Source: Streptomyces sp. WMMC500 (lineage in GTDB: Bacteria > Actinomycetota > Actinomycetes > Streptomycetales > Streptomycetaceae). From it: a stretch of DNA of 64,000 nt. Positions 26,586 to 36,946 of the stretch are shown one piece after another. Where the stretch lies: positions 4,068,001 through 4,132,000 of the forward strand of contig NZ_CP114905.1 of assembly GCF_027497195.1 (NCBI RefSeq), written 5' to 3'. The notes under the pieces were generated by a model. The model had not been told where the DNA came from, searched no databases, and was given only the letters and a program-made list of their open reading frames with translations. Within the stretch, counting starts at the first letter, position 1, and every line of letters begins with the position of its first letter. A program made the position numbers and the translations under genes.

Positions 26586-26643
26586 GGCGTTCTCCCTGGT
26601 GGGGTGGTGCTTCGGTACGCGGCCACGCTAGGCGGGCGCGGCC

Positions 26644-27075
26644 TCAGCCCGCTTCCTCAGAGTTGCGCTCCCTGATCCGGGGGTCGAACCCGCCGGCCCA
26701 CAGCAGCGCGAAGCAGCCGGGTATGAGCGCGGTCCCGCGGCCCACGTGCGCGTCGCGGTAGGCGCTGGGGGACAGCCCGGTCCGCCGTTTGAAGCTGGCG
26801 GAGAACGTGCCGAGGGCGGAGAAGCCGACCAGGTGGCAGACCTCGGTGACGGAGAGGCTGCACGTACGCAGCAGGTGCTCGGCGCGCTCCAGGCGGCGGC
26901 GCGTCAGATACTGGCCGGGGGTCTCGCCGTAGGCGGCCTTGAAGGCGCGGATGAAGTGATACCGGGAGTAACCGGCGCGCGTCGCCACCGCGTCCAGGTC
27001 GACCGCCGGGTCGGCCCAGTCGCGGTCCATGGCGTCCTTGGCGCCGCGCAGCGCGCGCAGATCGGGGCGAAGCAC
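26644..27075 (-). CDS. AraC-family transcriptional regulator, HTH domain only
   Basis: A 143-residue protein consisting almost entirely of the AraC double helix-turn-helix. It begins LRPDLRALRGAKDAMDRDWADPAVDLDAVATRAGYSRYHFIRAFKAAYGETPGQYL, then RRLERAEHLLRTCSLSVTEVCHLVGFSALGTFSASFKRRTGLSPSAYR. There is no ligand-binding domain. GTG 27075 is favoured because it follows GAAGA and gives the usual N-terminus. Small AraC proteins of this kind usually regulate the adjacent VOC or epimerase-like gene. Confidence 0.88.
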   Translation of the reverse strand: MLRPDLRALRGAKDAMDRDWADPAVDLDAVATRAGYSRYHFIRAFKAAYGETPGQYLTRRRLERAEHLLRTCSLSVTEVCHLVGFSALGTFSASFKRRTGLSPSAYRDAHVGRGTALIPGCFALLWAGGFDPRIRERNSEEAG

Positions 27076-27181
27076 TCTTCGAGCATGGCACGCGCCACCG
27101 ACAACCGGCCCGCGCACGCCGCCGCGCCCGCGGCACCGCACGCCGTACGGGCCCGGCCCTCCGGTCCGTACGGACACGGAA

Positions 27182-27225
27182 GGGCCGCGCGCCCCCCGCC
27201 CGCTACCGCGGGAGGCGCGCGGCCC
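27182..27225 (-). terminator. Terminator of the MFS exporter gene
   Basis: GGGCCGCGCGCC (27182-27193) pairs with GGCGCGCGGCCC (27214-27225), with an inner CCCGC/GCGGG. It starts 25 bases after the exporter stop on the minus strand and is followed by TTCC. Confidence 0.65.
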
Positions 27226-27249
27226 GGCCGCCGGGGCCCCGGCCCGCTC

Positions 27250-28842
27250 TCAGACCTTCGCCGGGGCCTCCGTCTCCGCTTGCGCGGAGCCCGGACCGGC
27301 GTCCCCGGCCGGTCCGGCGTCCTTCTTCGCCGGGGCGGCCCCGCGCAGCGGGACCTCCTTGACGAACCACGAGGCGAGGAACGCGAGCGCCGCGATCGCC
27401 GTGCCCCACAGGAAGACCTGGTGGGTGCCGTTCGAGACGGCGTTCAGGTACGCCTCCTTGATCTGCGCGGGCAGTTGCTCGATCCGCTCCGGGGTCAACT
27501 GCCCGCCGCCGCCCGCCGCCTTCTCGCCCGCGGGCCCGGCCTCCTCGGCCATCGTGTCGGCGACCCGGCTGCTGAAGACCGCGCCCATCAGCGCGACGCC
27601 GAAGGAGCCGCCGATGGTGCGGGTCAGGGTGATCGTCGAGCTGCCGGCGCCCATGTCGCGCATCTCCAGGCTGTTCTGCCCGACGAGCATCGACATCTGG
27701 ATCATGAAGCCCAGCCCGGCGCCCATCACCGCCATGTAGATCCCGGAGGTCAGGCGGCTGGTGTCGGTGTCCATCGTGGACAGCAGGTACATGCCGGCGA
27801 TCAGGGCGGCGCCGCCGACGATCGGGAAGACCTTGTAGCGCCCGGTCTTCGTCACGGTCCGGCCGACGAACAGCGAGACGACCATGACGGGCAGCATCAT
27901 CGGCAGGAGCAGCAGCCCGGAGTTGGTGGCCGAGGCGCCCTGGACGCTCTGCTGGAAGAGCGGGAGGAAGGTCACGCCGCCGAACATCACGAAGCCGACG
28001 ATGAACCCGATCACGTTCATCACCGTGAAGTTGCCGTTGCGGAAGATGCGCAGCGGGATGATGGGTTCCTCAGCGCGGGTCTCCGCCCAGCCGAAGGCCG
28101 CCAGCGCGGCGGCGCCGAGCACGGCCAGGCCGATGATCTGCACCGACGCCCAGTCGTACTCCGTACCACCCCAGGAGGTCACCAGCACCAGCGCGGTCAG
28201 CCCGATCGAGAGCAGGGCGGCGCCCGTGTAGTCCACGCGCGCCTTGATGCGCTTCTTCGGCAGGTGCAGCACGGTGGAGATGACGAAGAGCGAGACGGCG
28301 CCGAGCGGCAGGTTGATGTAGAAGGCCCAGCGCCAGCCGAGGTGGTCGGTGATCGTCCCGCCGACCAGCGGGCCGCCGATGGTGGCGATGCCCATGACGG
28401 CGGCCATCATGCCCTGGTACCGGCCGCGTTCGCGGGGCGGCACGAGGTCGCCGATGATCGCCATCACGCCGACGATGAGACCGCCGCCGCCCAGGCCCTG
28501 GACCGCGCGGAAGGCGATGAGCTGGCCCATGTCCTGGGCCATGCCGGAGAGGGCGGAGCCGACCAGGAAGAGGACTATGGAGGACAGGAAGATGCCCTTG
28601 CGGCCGTACAGGTCGCCGAACTTGCCCCACAGCGGGGTGGAGACGGCGATGGCCAGGGTGTACGACGTGACGACCCAGGCGAGGTGGTTCAGGCCGCCCA
28701 GCTCGCCGACGATCGTGGGCATCGCGGTCCCGACGATCAGGTTGTCCAGCATGGCCAGCATCATCGTGATCATCAGACCGAGCATGATCAGCCTGATGTT
28801 GCGCGGCGGTGCCGGGACCGCCTCCTCGTCCTTGTCCGCCAT
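27250..28842 (-). CDS. DHA2-family (14-TMS) MFS drug exporter
   Basis: A 530-residue proton-driven exporter of the EmrB/QacA type with about 14 membrane helices. Motif A is GKFGDLYGRKGIFL between helices 2 and 3. Motif C is GIATIGGPLVGGTITDHLGWRWAFYINLPLGAVSL. The N-terminal DNLIVGTAMPTI is the DHA2 helix 1 signature. The last loop and tail are hydrophilic (residues 435-470 and 505-530). The divergent TetR gene at 28944 and paired operators between them show that this pump is probably induced by its substrate through loss of repressor binding. The terminator lies at 27182-27225. Confidence 0.95.
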   Translation of the reverse strand: MADKDEEAVPAPPRNIRLIMLGLMITMMLAMLDNLIVGTAMPTIVGELGGLNHLAWVVTSYTLAIAVSTPLWGKFGDLYGRKGIFLSSIVLFLVGSALSGMAQDMGQLIAFRAVQGLGGGGLIVGVMAIIGDLVPPRERGRYQGMMAAVMGIATIGGPLVGGTITDHLGWRWAFYINLPLGAVSLFVISTVLHLPKKRIKARVDYTGAALLSIGLTALVLVTSWGGTEYDWASVQIIGLAVLGAAALAAFGWAETRAEEPIIPLRIFRNGNFTVMNVIGFIVGFVMFGGVTFLPLFQQSVQGASATNSGLLLLPMMLPVMVVSLFVGRTVTKTGRYKVFPIVGGAALIAGMYLLSTMDTDTSRLTSGIYMAVMGAGLGFMIQMSMLVGQNSLEMRDMGAGSSTITLTRTIGGSFGVALMGAVFSSRVADTMAEEAGPAGEKAAGGGGQLTPERIEQLPAQIKEAYLNAVSNGTHQVFLWGTAIAALAFLASWFVKEVPLRGAAPAKKDAGPAGDAGPGSAQAETEAPAKV

Positions 28843-28857
28843 GGGCCTCTCCCTACT

Positions 28858-28877
28858 TACTTGCCGCCCGGCTAGTG
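28858..28877. promoter_or_regulatory. TetR operator, degenerate site near the exporter
   Basis: TACTTG-CCGCCCGG-CTAGTG keeps the left arm of the perfect site and its eight-base spacing, but only three of six bases in the right arm. It lies 16 bases before the exporter start. Confidence 0.5.
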
Positions 28878-28900
28878 GGTACCATGTGAACGTACGCCGC

Positions 28901-28920
28901 TACTTGCCGGGCGTCAAGTA
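28901..28920. promoter_or_regulatory. TetR operator, perfect site near tetR
   Basis: TACTTG-CCGGGCGT-CAAGTA has perfect six-base arms. It ends 24 bases before the TetR ATG and lies 43 bases (four helical turns) from the degenerate site. Confidence 0.65.
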
Positions 28921-28943
28921 AGTTGCTGACGGAAGCAGGGATC

Positions 28944-29504
28944 ATGGGAACGACCAGGGGAGACACCCGCCAGCGCATTCAGGACGTGGCGCTGGAACTC
29001 TTCGCCGACAAGGGCTACGACAAGACTTCCCTGCGTGAGATCGCCGAACAGCTCGACGTCACCAAGGCCGCGCTGTACTACCACTTCAAGACCAAGGAAG
29101 ACATCCTGGTCAGCCTGGTCGAGGACCACTTCGGGCGGGTCGACGAGCTGATCGCCTGGGGCCGGAGCCAGCCGCCCACGCTGGAGACCCGGCTGGAGCT
29201 GCTGGCGCGGTACAGCGCGCTGCTCGCCGGCGGCAGCACGCTCTTCCGGTTCATGCAGGAGAACCAGGCGAGCATCCGCGACCTGAGCCTCGGCGAGTCC
29301 TTCAAGGCCCGGATGGGCGACATCATCGGGATGCTCCGCGACAAGGACGCCGACCTGAGGGACCAGGCCCGCAGCGTCTCCGCGATCTTCACCATGCACG
29401 CCGGGATGTTCGCCCTGAACGACGCCAAGGGCGACCCGGAGGAGAAGCGGCTCGCCTGCCTGGAGGTCGCGCAGGAGCTGGTGACGGCGGCGTACCGGGG
29501 CTGA
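28944..29504 (+). CDS. TetR-family repressor, divergent from the MFS exporter
   Basis: A 186-residue protein. The N-terminal helix-turn-helix is TRQRIQDVALELFADKGYDKTSLREIAEQLDVTKAALYYHFKTKEDIL (about 8-56), the canonical TetR signature. The C-terminal ligand domain is all helical and begins SLVEDHFGRVDELI. ATG 28944 follows AGGGATC; an upstream in-frame ATG adds seven residues that lie in the operator region. Location and operators point to control of the DHA2 exporter. The gene ends in the 21-pair hairpin shared with clpC. Confidence 0.94.
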   Translation: MGTTRGDTRQRIQDVALELFADKGYDKTSLREIAEQLDVTKAALYYHFKTKEDILVSLVEDHFGRVDELIAWGRSQPPTLETRLELLARYSALLAGGSTLFRFMQENQASIRDLSLGESFKARMGDIIGMLRDKDADLRDQARSVSAIFTMHAGMFALNDAKGDPEEKRLACLEVAQELVTAAYRG

Positions 29505-29529
29505 CCCGCGCCGCCCGCCCCGGCACGTA

Positions 29530-29575
29530 CACGAAGAGCCGCCCCGGACCGGCTGGTCCGGGGCGGCTCTTCGTG
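29530..29575. terminator. Long perfect hairpin between tetR and clpC
   Basis: Arms 29530-29550 and 29555-29575 are perfectly complementary over 21 bases around the loop GGCT. It lies midway between two convergent stop codons and should act on both strands. Each arm ends in an AAGAG/CTCTT step. Confidence 0.9.
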
Positions 29576-29605
29576 TCGTGCGGCGGAAGCCGAGCCGCTA
29601 CGGGC

Positions 29606-32134
<2,529 letters not shown>

Positions 32135-32597
32135 CGTTAATCGCTCCTCAGAGCGGTCAGGCAGATCGGGGACGTTCCCCTCCCTGTCCTTCCGCAGCTT
32201 AGTCCCGCAAGCGGGGACCGCTCATTCCAACTGCCGACACCCGGACGCTGACTCCCTCAGTCTCCTGCAGTCTCCTGCACCGAACAGCCGGCACCTGCTC
32301 CAACCCGATGGTGCGAGACGATGTTCCCGCAGGCCAGGCGAATACGCTCAATGCCGCTACGCCCATGGCGAACGCCGCCCGCCGAGGCCTGCCGAAGTCA
32401 CCGCTCTCACCAGCGCCACTAGTCCAAGTCTTACCCGCGTCATGGGCGGTGCCATCAGATTTTCCGGCCTCTTCACTGCGCTGACGGCGAACACGGCGGA
32501 ACGGCCGCGGGCACCGCCGCGGGGAAGGAGAAGCGCGCTATGCGACCGGGATGACACATGTCGTAACCAAGGCGGGCGCGGCCCCGTTGCTCAGGGC
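32135..32597. other. Divergent intergenic region, 463 bases, upstream of clpC
   Basis: No supported gene. It contains the minus-strand TAAGCT -10 candidate (32196-32201), the CCCGC-TT-GCGGG repeat (32202-32213) and a short direct repeat of AGTCTCCTGC near 32255-32280. The right half is lower in G+C and may hold the promoter of the gene at 32598. I did not find a clear ClgR or HspR site. Confidence 0.4.
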
Positions 32598-33482
32598 GTG
32601 ACCGGCTCCGTGATCCCGCGCCAGACCGGCTCGCAGGGCAGGCCCGGCCCGGCGGGCGGGAGCGGCGCGGGCGGCCGGAATGGGTCGGGTGCGGAGGCGG
32701 GCGGAAAGCCCGCCGCGGGACCCGGGCCGGAGTCCGCGGCCGGGTCCGTGGCGGGGCCCGCGGTGGGGCCCGCCACGGGGTCTGGGGCCGGGTCTGTGGC
32801 GGAGCCTGCGGCGGGGCCCGCGCCGGTGTCTGTAGCAGGGTCTGTGCCGGGGTCTGCGGCGGGGACCGCCTCAGCCGGCGCGCTGCCGCCCGCGGCGCTG
32901 CGCTGCGACGTGCTGGACATGCCCGCGGAGGCGGGCTGGGCGGTGCTGCGCGGGCGGCCGGCCACGGGGCCGGTGGGGCTGACCGGCGGCCGGATGCGCT
33001 TCCTGATCGCCGAGGGCGGCGCGGCCGACCTGCCGGGGCTGCTGGACTGGCTGGAGTGGGGCGGCATCCCGCTGGACCTGAGCGCGGCGCCGGCGGCGGT
33101 ACGGAGCTGGCCGCCGACGCTGTGGCTGCGCCCCCCGGTCAGGGCGGCGCTGGCGCGGCTCCCCGCGGTGCGGCTGCCCGTGGGGACGGGCGCCGGCCGC
33201 TGGGGCGGAGTCGTGGACGGGGATGTCGTAGGAGAGGGGACGGACGGCGGCGGGGATGCCGACCGGGATGCCGTCGTCCGGGATGCCGTCGAAATCGACG
33301 GGGACCTGAGTGACGCGAACGGCGATGCCGTTCCGGCGCGGAACCGGGTTGCGGACCGGCCGGATCTGGTACGGCTGGTGAGCGCGGCGGCGACGGCCTG
33401 CCACCGCCTCGCCCTGAACGTCAGCCGTTCGCCTTTTCGTATGCCTCGCGGATGTTCGCCGGAACACGGCCACGCTCGCTGA
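32598..33482 (+). CDS. Hypothetical protein with partial prim-pol-like domain, 3' end overlapping lsr2
   Basis: A 294-residue protein. Residues 1-100 are a low-complexity Gly/Pro/Ala/Ser stretch (see the repeat at 32700-32868). Residues 100-190 contain CDVLDMPAEAGWAVLRGRPATGPVG and RMRFLIAEGGAADLPGLLDWLEWGG, which I recall from Streptomyces proteins annotated as bifunctional DNA primase/polymerase-like. Catalytic acidic residues are not evident, so activity is doubtful. The Asp/Gly-rich segment at 205-245 is again low complexity. The last 20 codons are read opposite the end of lsr2, a 62-base convergent overlap. The GTG 32598 start is uncertain because the frame is open earlier. Codon bias supports the central part most strongly. 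Confidence 0.5.
   Translation: MTGSVIPRQTGSQGRPGPAGGSGAGGRNGSGAEAGGKPAAGPGPESAAGSVAGPAVGPATGSGAGSVAEPAAGPAPVSVAGSVPGSAAGTASAGALPPAALRCDVLDMPAEAGWAVLRGRPATGPVGLTGGRMRFLIAEGGAADLPGLLDWLEWGGIPLDLSAAPAAVRSWPPTLWLRPPVRAALARLPAVRLPVGTGAGRWGGVVDGDVVGEGTDGGGDADRDAVVRDAVEIDGDLSDANGDAVPARNRVADRPDLVRLVSAAATACHRLALNVSRSPFRMPRGCSPEHGHAR
32700..32868 (+). repeat. Degenerate G-rich repeats encoding Ala-Gly-Pro/Ser runs
   Basis: About a dozen imperfect 12-base units of the form GCGGGGCCCGCG or TCTGTGGCGGGG. They are translated as AGP, AGS, VGP and similar tetrapeptides. The divergence between units suggests an old expansion. Confidence 0.65.
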
Positions 33483-33747
33483 CCTCGTAACCCTGCTCCT
33501 TCGCCCACGCGCGGATCTTCGCCGTGTCCTGGCTGCCGGACGCCCCGCCGCGAGAACGCTTCGTGGCGCGGCCACCGGTCCTGCGACCGCTCTTCACGTA
33601 CTGCTCCAGAGCGGTGCGCAACTTTTCCGCGTTGGCAGTCGTGAGGTCGATCTCGTAGGACTTGCCGTCGAGAGCGAACGTCACGGTCTCGTCTGCCTCA
33701 CCGCCATCGAGATCATCGACGAGAAGGACCTGAACCTTCTGAGCCAC
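33421..33747 (-). CDS. lsr2: Lsr2 nucleoid-associated xenogeneic silencer
   Basis: 108 residues. It binds AT-rich, often horizontally acquired, DNA and bridges it to silence transcription. The N-terminal domain is MAQKVQVLLVDDLDGGEADETVTFALDGKSYEIDL; oligomerisation requires the extreme N-terminus. A basic linker (SGRRTGGRATKRSRGG) joins the DNA-binding domain DTAKIRAWAKEQGYEVSERGRVPANIREAYEKANG, whose RGR enters the minor groove. This is the main paralogue, next to clpC as in other Streptomyces. The leader is unusually AT-rich, with TATAGT on the minus strand at 33837-33842 and a small hairpin at 33792-33805. Confidence 0.97.
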   Translation of the reverse strand: MAQKVQVLLVDDLDGGEADETVTFALDGKSYEIDLTTANAEKLRTALEQYVKSGRRTGGRATKRSRGGASGSQDTAKIRAWAKEQGYEVSERGRVPANIREAYEKANG

Positions 33748-33791
33748 CGGGCTTCCCTTTCATCGGAACAATGTGTGCTGGCGAAAGCAAA

Positions 33792-33842
33792 CCGCTTTTC
33801 AGCGGAAAACTCAAACCCTGCCGGAGAACTCGCTCGACTATA
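33792..33842 (-). promoter_or_regulatory. Candidate lsr2 promoter element and leader hairpin
   Basis: TATAGT on the minus strand (33837-33842) lies about 90 bases upstream of lsr2. In the leader CCGCT-GAAA-AGCGG (33792-33805) is followed by TTTGCTTT. The A+T content is well above the surroundings, fitting autoregulation by Lsr2. Confidence 0.4.
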
Positions 33843-33867
33843 TCTTCGCGATTCGGACATAGCGACA

Positions 33868-34386
33868 TCACAGATGCAGCAGCATCCTGCTGTTGCCGAG
33901 GGTGTTGGGCTTCACCCGCTCCAGGTCCAGGAACTCGGCAACGCCCTCGTCATACGAGCGGAGCAGCTCGCTGTAGACGTCCTGGTCCACCGGAGTCTCG
34001 CCGATCTCGACGAAGCCGTGCTTGGCGAAGAAGTCGACTTCGAAGGTGAGGCAGAAAATGCGGACGACACCGAGCCAGCGGGCGGTGTGGAGCAACTTCT
34101 CCAGGAGTTGGTGGCCGATGCCGGTGCCCTTGCTGGCCGGATCCACGGCCAGCGTACGCACCTCCGCGAGGTCCTCCCACATCACGTGCAGCGCCCCGCA
34201 GCCGACCACGGCGGCGTCCGCGTCCTGCTCGGCGACCCAGAACTCCTGGATGTCCTCGTAAAGCGTCACGGTGGCTTTGTCGAGAAGGATGTCACGGTGC
34301 ACGTAGGGGTCGAGCAGCCGCCGGATGGCCCGGACATCCGAGGTGCGGGCACGCCGGATGGTGACCCCGTGAGAATCGCTGGGCAT
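33868..34386 (-). CDS. GNAT acetyltransferase, probable amino-acid N-acetyltransferase (short N-acetylglutamate synthase)
   Basis: A 172-residue GNAT. The pattern VTIRRARTSDVRAIRRLLDPYVHRDILLDKATVTLYEDIQEFWVAE is followed by CGALHVMWEDLAEVRTLAVDPASKGTGIGHQLLEKLL, and then by RIFCLTFEVDFFAKHGFVEIGETPVDQDVYSELLRSYDEG. This closely follows the stand-alone ArgA of actinobacteria (the Mycobacterium Rv2747 type), which starts arginine synthesis by acetylating glutamate. The acetyl-CoA loop is SKGTGIG. The identification rests on recalled family features. No other arg gene is nearby, as is usual for this enzyme. Confidence 0.8.
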   Translation of the reverse strand: MPSDSHGVTIRRARTSDVRAIRRLLDPYVHRDILLDKATVTLYEDIQEFWVAEQDADAAVVGCGALHVMWEDLAEVRTLAVDPASKGTGIGHQLLEKLLHTARWLGVVRIFCLTFEVDFFAKHGFVEIGETPVDQDVYSELLRSYDEGVAEFLDLERVKPNTLGNSRMLLHL

Positions 34387-34401
34387 GGCATGACGCTATC
34401 G

Positions 34402-34806
34402 TCACGCGCTTGCTTCGCCGTCACCGGCTTCGGTGTCACCGGGTGAGTCCAGCGACACGACGCGTAGCGCGTCGCGCAGGGCCTCGAGCTGGGCCGGAGA
34501 CATCATGCCGAAGAACGCGACAAGGGCGGCCGCCGGATTGTCGCTGGCGGACCACGCCTCGTTCATGAGTGCGGCGGAGTACGCCGCGCGGGTGGACACC
34601 GCTTCATATCGATAGGCGCGGCCCTCCGGAGCCCGCCGCAGCCAGCCCTTCTGGCGGAGGTTGTCCATTACGGTCATGACGGTGGTGTACGCCAGAGAGC
34701 GTTCCTGCTGGAGGTCTTCCAGCACTTCCCGGACCGTGACCGGGCGGTTCCACTCCCACACCCGGGTCATGACCGTGTCTTCGAGCTCTCCCAATGGCCG
34801 TACCAC
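34402..34806 (-). CDS. BlaI/MecI/CopY-family regulator
   Basis: A 134-residue winged-helix repressor. It begins VRPLGELEDTVMTRVWEWNRPVTVREVLEDLQQERSLAYTTVMTVMDNLRQKGWLRRAPEGRAYRYEA, the standard BlaI DNA-binding domain. The C-terminal dimer region is short (SPAQLEALRDALRVV). In BlaI systems a membrane protease signals by cleaving the repressor, but no BlaR1/M56 gene is adjacent. The GTG start at 34806 lies 15 bases upstream of the arginine-type acetyltransferase's cluster on the same strand (stop to start gap 15). A 56-residue membrane protein gene precedes it. Confidence 0.88.
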   Translation of the reverse strand: MVRPLGELEDTVMTRVWEWNRPVTVREVLEDLQQERSLAYTTVMTVMDNLRQKGWLRRAPEGRAYRYEAVSTRAAYSAALMNEAWSASDNPAAALVAFFGMMSPAQLEALRDALRVVSLDSPGDTEAGDGEASA

Positions 34807-34956
34807 GCCAGCACAATACCCGTAGGAGCGTGAACAACGGGACGATTGGGACGGTGAAGGGTGCGACGGGCGTGGCGATTCGCGCCGCGCGGGAGCCCGC
34901 TCTGCCGGGTGCTGAGTTACCCGGTGTTGCGCGGTGTTGCCCAGTGGTGCCCGGCG

Positions 34957-35127
34957 TTACCCGGCGGACTTCTGCTCCGACGCCTCCGCCTGCGCGAATG
35001 CGGCGTCGACGGCGGCGTCTTCCTTTGCCTTGTTGGGGCCGCCCTGGTTCTTGACGATCGTCACGATCATCACGGTGAAGGCGACGGCCATGACGGTCGA
35101 CGGCAGCAGCGCGGAGAGGTAATCCAT
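34957..35127 (-). CDS. Small single-pass membrane protein, 56 residues
   Basis: It is encoded by ATG 35127 to TAA 34957 and reads MDYLSALLPSTVMAVAFTVM and onward to an acidic, Ala-rich tail (DAAVDAAFAQAEASEQKSAG). A hydrophobic segment at about 7-25 would span the membrane, leaving a cytoplasmic charged half. An in-frame ATG at 35136 would add three residues. No strong ribosome binding site is seen at either. I recall short proteins of this type in Streptomyces at this locus, but no function is known. The gap of 150 bases to the BlaI-type gene suggests separate regulation. Confidence 0.6.
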   Translation of the reverse strand: MDYLSALLPSTVMAVAFTVMIVTIVKNQGGPNKAKEDAAVDAAFAQAEASEQKSAG

Positions 35128-35254
35128 GAGAGCCATCCATCGTTGCGGGCTACTGGGCGCGGGCGCCGCGGAGGTGCCGCGGGCTCCAGCGTAGCCCGCC
35201 CCCGTCGGCGCGGGGGCGGAGGGGTGCGGCGGTGCCGCCGGGGCGTTCGGGGGC

Positions 35255-36058
35255 TCAGGCCGTACGTGCCGCGTGGGGGCGCAACAGGTGCTCCCGGGGC
35301 GGGGCCGGGCGGCGGCGGGGCGGGAAGACCTCGGCGGGGGTGGGCACCGGCCGGTTCGGGGACGCGGGCTGCCGGTCCGGGGGGTTGTCGCGGGGCGGGC
35401 GCTGCTGCGGCCGCTCGCCGGGCTTGCGCGGGCGCCGCCCGGGTGACGGCTCCGGCTCCTCGGACCCCAGCGCCTCGCCGTGCCCTCTGCCGCCGGGCAG
35501 TGCGCGCAGCGCGGGGCGCGGAAGGAGGCCCGACGGCACGGGGGGCGGAGACGGCGCCGACCCTGCGCCGGGCGGCGGCGCCGGGCGGCGGCGGGGCGGC
35601 ACCTGGGCCGCCGTCAGCGCCTCGCAGCGCCGCAGCAGCCGGCGCCGGCGCTCGGCCAGGCGCGAGTCCGCCGGCTCGGCGCACAGGGCGCGCAGGGCGG
35701 CGACGTCCGCCTGCCGCGGGACGTAGCCGGCGGCCAGGGCGTCGTGCAGCACCTCCGCGTACCCGGAGGCGCTGCCGGGCAGCGCGGCGCGGTAGCGGGC
35801 GAGGTCGGTGCTGCGGAACAGGCGCATCCGGTCCGCCTCGGCCGCCGCCTCGTCCAACGCCGCGGCCAGCTCCGTGCAGTCCCGTACGACGGCACCGCGC
35901 GGGACCGCCGGCGCGGCGGCCGACTCCGTCCCGTCACCCCTGGCGGGCCTGGGCAGGCCCCAACTCGACTCGATGGCGATGGCCAGCGCGTCACGCACGA
36001 CGCGGAGCTCGTCGGCGCTGAGCGCCACACCGCCTCGGGAACCGTATGGCGTAGGCAT
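35255..36058 (-). CDS. Conserved Streptomyces hypothetical protein with Pro/Arg-rich tail
   Basis: 267 residues. The first 150 are well-ordered and helical, with LSADELRVVRDALAIAIES, CTELAAALDEAAAEADRMRLFRSTDLARYRAALPGSASGYAEVLHDALAAGYVP and LAERRRRLLRRCEAL. The last 115 residues are a disordered, basic, Pro-rich region (PRRRPAPPPG, SPGRRPRKPGERPQQRPP). It has no membrane helix or known motif. It may bind nucleic acid or act as an adaptor (inference). ATG 36058 is supported by the conserved start of the helical part. It is followed 89 bases upstream by the coaX end on the same strand. Confidence 0.72.
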   Translation of the reverse strand: MPTPYGSRGGVALSADELRVVRDALAIAIESSWGLPRPARGDGTESAAAPAVPRGAVVRDCTELAAALDEAAAEADRMRLFRSTDLARYRAALPGSASGYAEVLHDALAAGYVPRQADVAALRALCAEPADSRLAERRRRLLRRCEALTAAQVPPRRRPAPPPGAGSAPSPPPVPSGLLPRPALRALPGGRGHGEALGSEEPEPSPGRRPRKPGERPQQRPPRDNPPDRQPASPNRPVPTPAEVFPPRRRPAPPREHLLRPHAARTA

Positions 36059-36148
36059 AATCCGACTTTAGGCCCTGAAAGGGACTCATGCCGCGAAGGC
36101 GCGCGGAAGGGGCCGGGCGTCGCCGGTCGCGGCGCCGCCGCGGGCGCG

Positions 36149-36946
36149 TCAGGTGGTCGAGACGTTCCGCTCGTAGACGAGGCGGAGGCCGACCAGCGTC
36201 AGCCACGGCTCGTGCTCGTCGATCACCGAGGAGTCGGCCAGCATCATCGGCGCCAGCCCGCCCGTCGCGATGACGGTGACCTCGTCCGGGTCGTCCGCCA
36301 GCTCCGCGGCCATGCGGTTGACCACGCCGTCGACCTGGCCCGCGAACCCGTACAGGATGCCGGACTGCATCGCCTCGACCGTGTTCTTGCCGATCACCGA
36401 ACGCGGCCGGGCCAGTTCGATCTTGCGCAACTGCGCGCCGCGCACCCCCAGCGCCTCGGTGGAGATCTCGATGCCGGGCGCGATGACCCCGCCGACGTAC
36501 TCGCCGCGCTCGCTGACCGCGTCGAACGTCGTCGCCGTGCCGAAGTCGACGACGATGGCCGGGCCGCCGTACAGCTCGGCCGCCGCGAGGGCGTTGATGA
36601 TCCGGTCGGCGCCGACCTCCTTGGGGTTGTCCATCAGCACGGGGACGCCGGTCTTCACGCCGGGCTCGACGAGGACGGAGGGGACGTCGCCGTAGTAGCG
36701 GCGGGTGACCTCGCGCAGTTCGTGCAGGACGGACGGGACGGTGGAGCAGACGGCGATGCCGTGGATGCCGTCGCCCAGCTCCTCGCCGAGCAGCGGGTGC
36801 ATGCCCATCAGGCCCTGCAGCAGCACGGCCAGTTCGTCGGCGGTGCGGCGCGCGTCGGTGGAGATGCGCCAGTGTTCGACGATCTCCTCGCCGTCGAAGA
36901 GGCCGAGGACGGTGTGGGTGTTCCCGACGTCGATGGTGAGGAGCAT
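36149..36946 (-). CDS. coaX: Type III pantothenate kinase
   Basis: A 265-residue first enzyme of CoA synthesis from pantothenate. Type III enzymes are insensitive to CoA feedback and need a monovalent cation. Signature strings are MLLTIDVGNTHTVLGLF (PHOSPHATE 1), DNPKEVGADRIINALAA, VVDFGTATTFDAVSERGEY (ADENOSINE/PHOSPHATE 2) and VIATGGLAP. It directly follows nadC with no gap: the nadC stop is the three bases before its ATG. It is the last gene of the pantothenate-NAD operon, a common link in actinobacteria. Confidence 0.97.
   Translation of the reverse strand: MLLTIDVGNTHTVLGLFDGEEIVEHWRISTDARRTADELAVLLQGLMGMHPLLGEELGDGIHGIAVCSTVPSVLHELREVTRRYYGDVPSVLVEPGVKTGVPVLMDNPKEVGADRIINALAAAELYGGPAIVVDFGTATTFDAVSERGEYVGGVIAPGIEISTEALGVRGAQLRKIELARPRSVIGKNTVEAMQSGILYGFAGQVDGVVNRMAAELADDPDEVTVIATGGLAPMMLADSSVIDEHEPWLTLVGLRLVYERNVSTT

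Noticed and set aside
33837..33860. RecA-independent damage promoter for lsr2
   Set aside because: ATGTCCGAA and TATAGT are present on the minus strand, but the spacing is one base too long for the N8 rule and the -35 match is poor.
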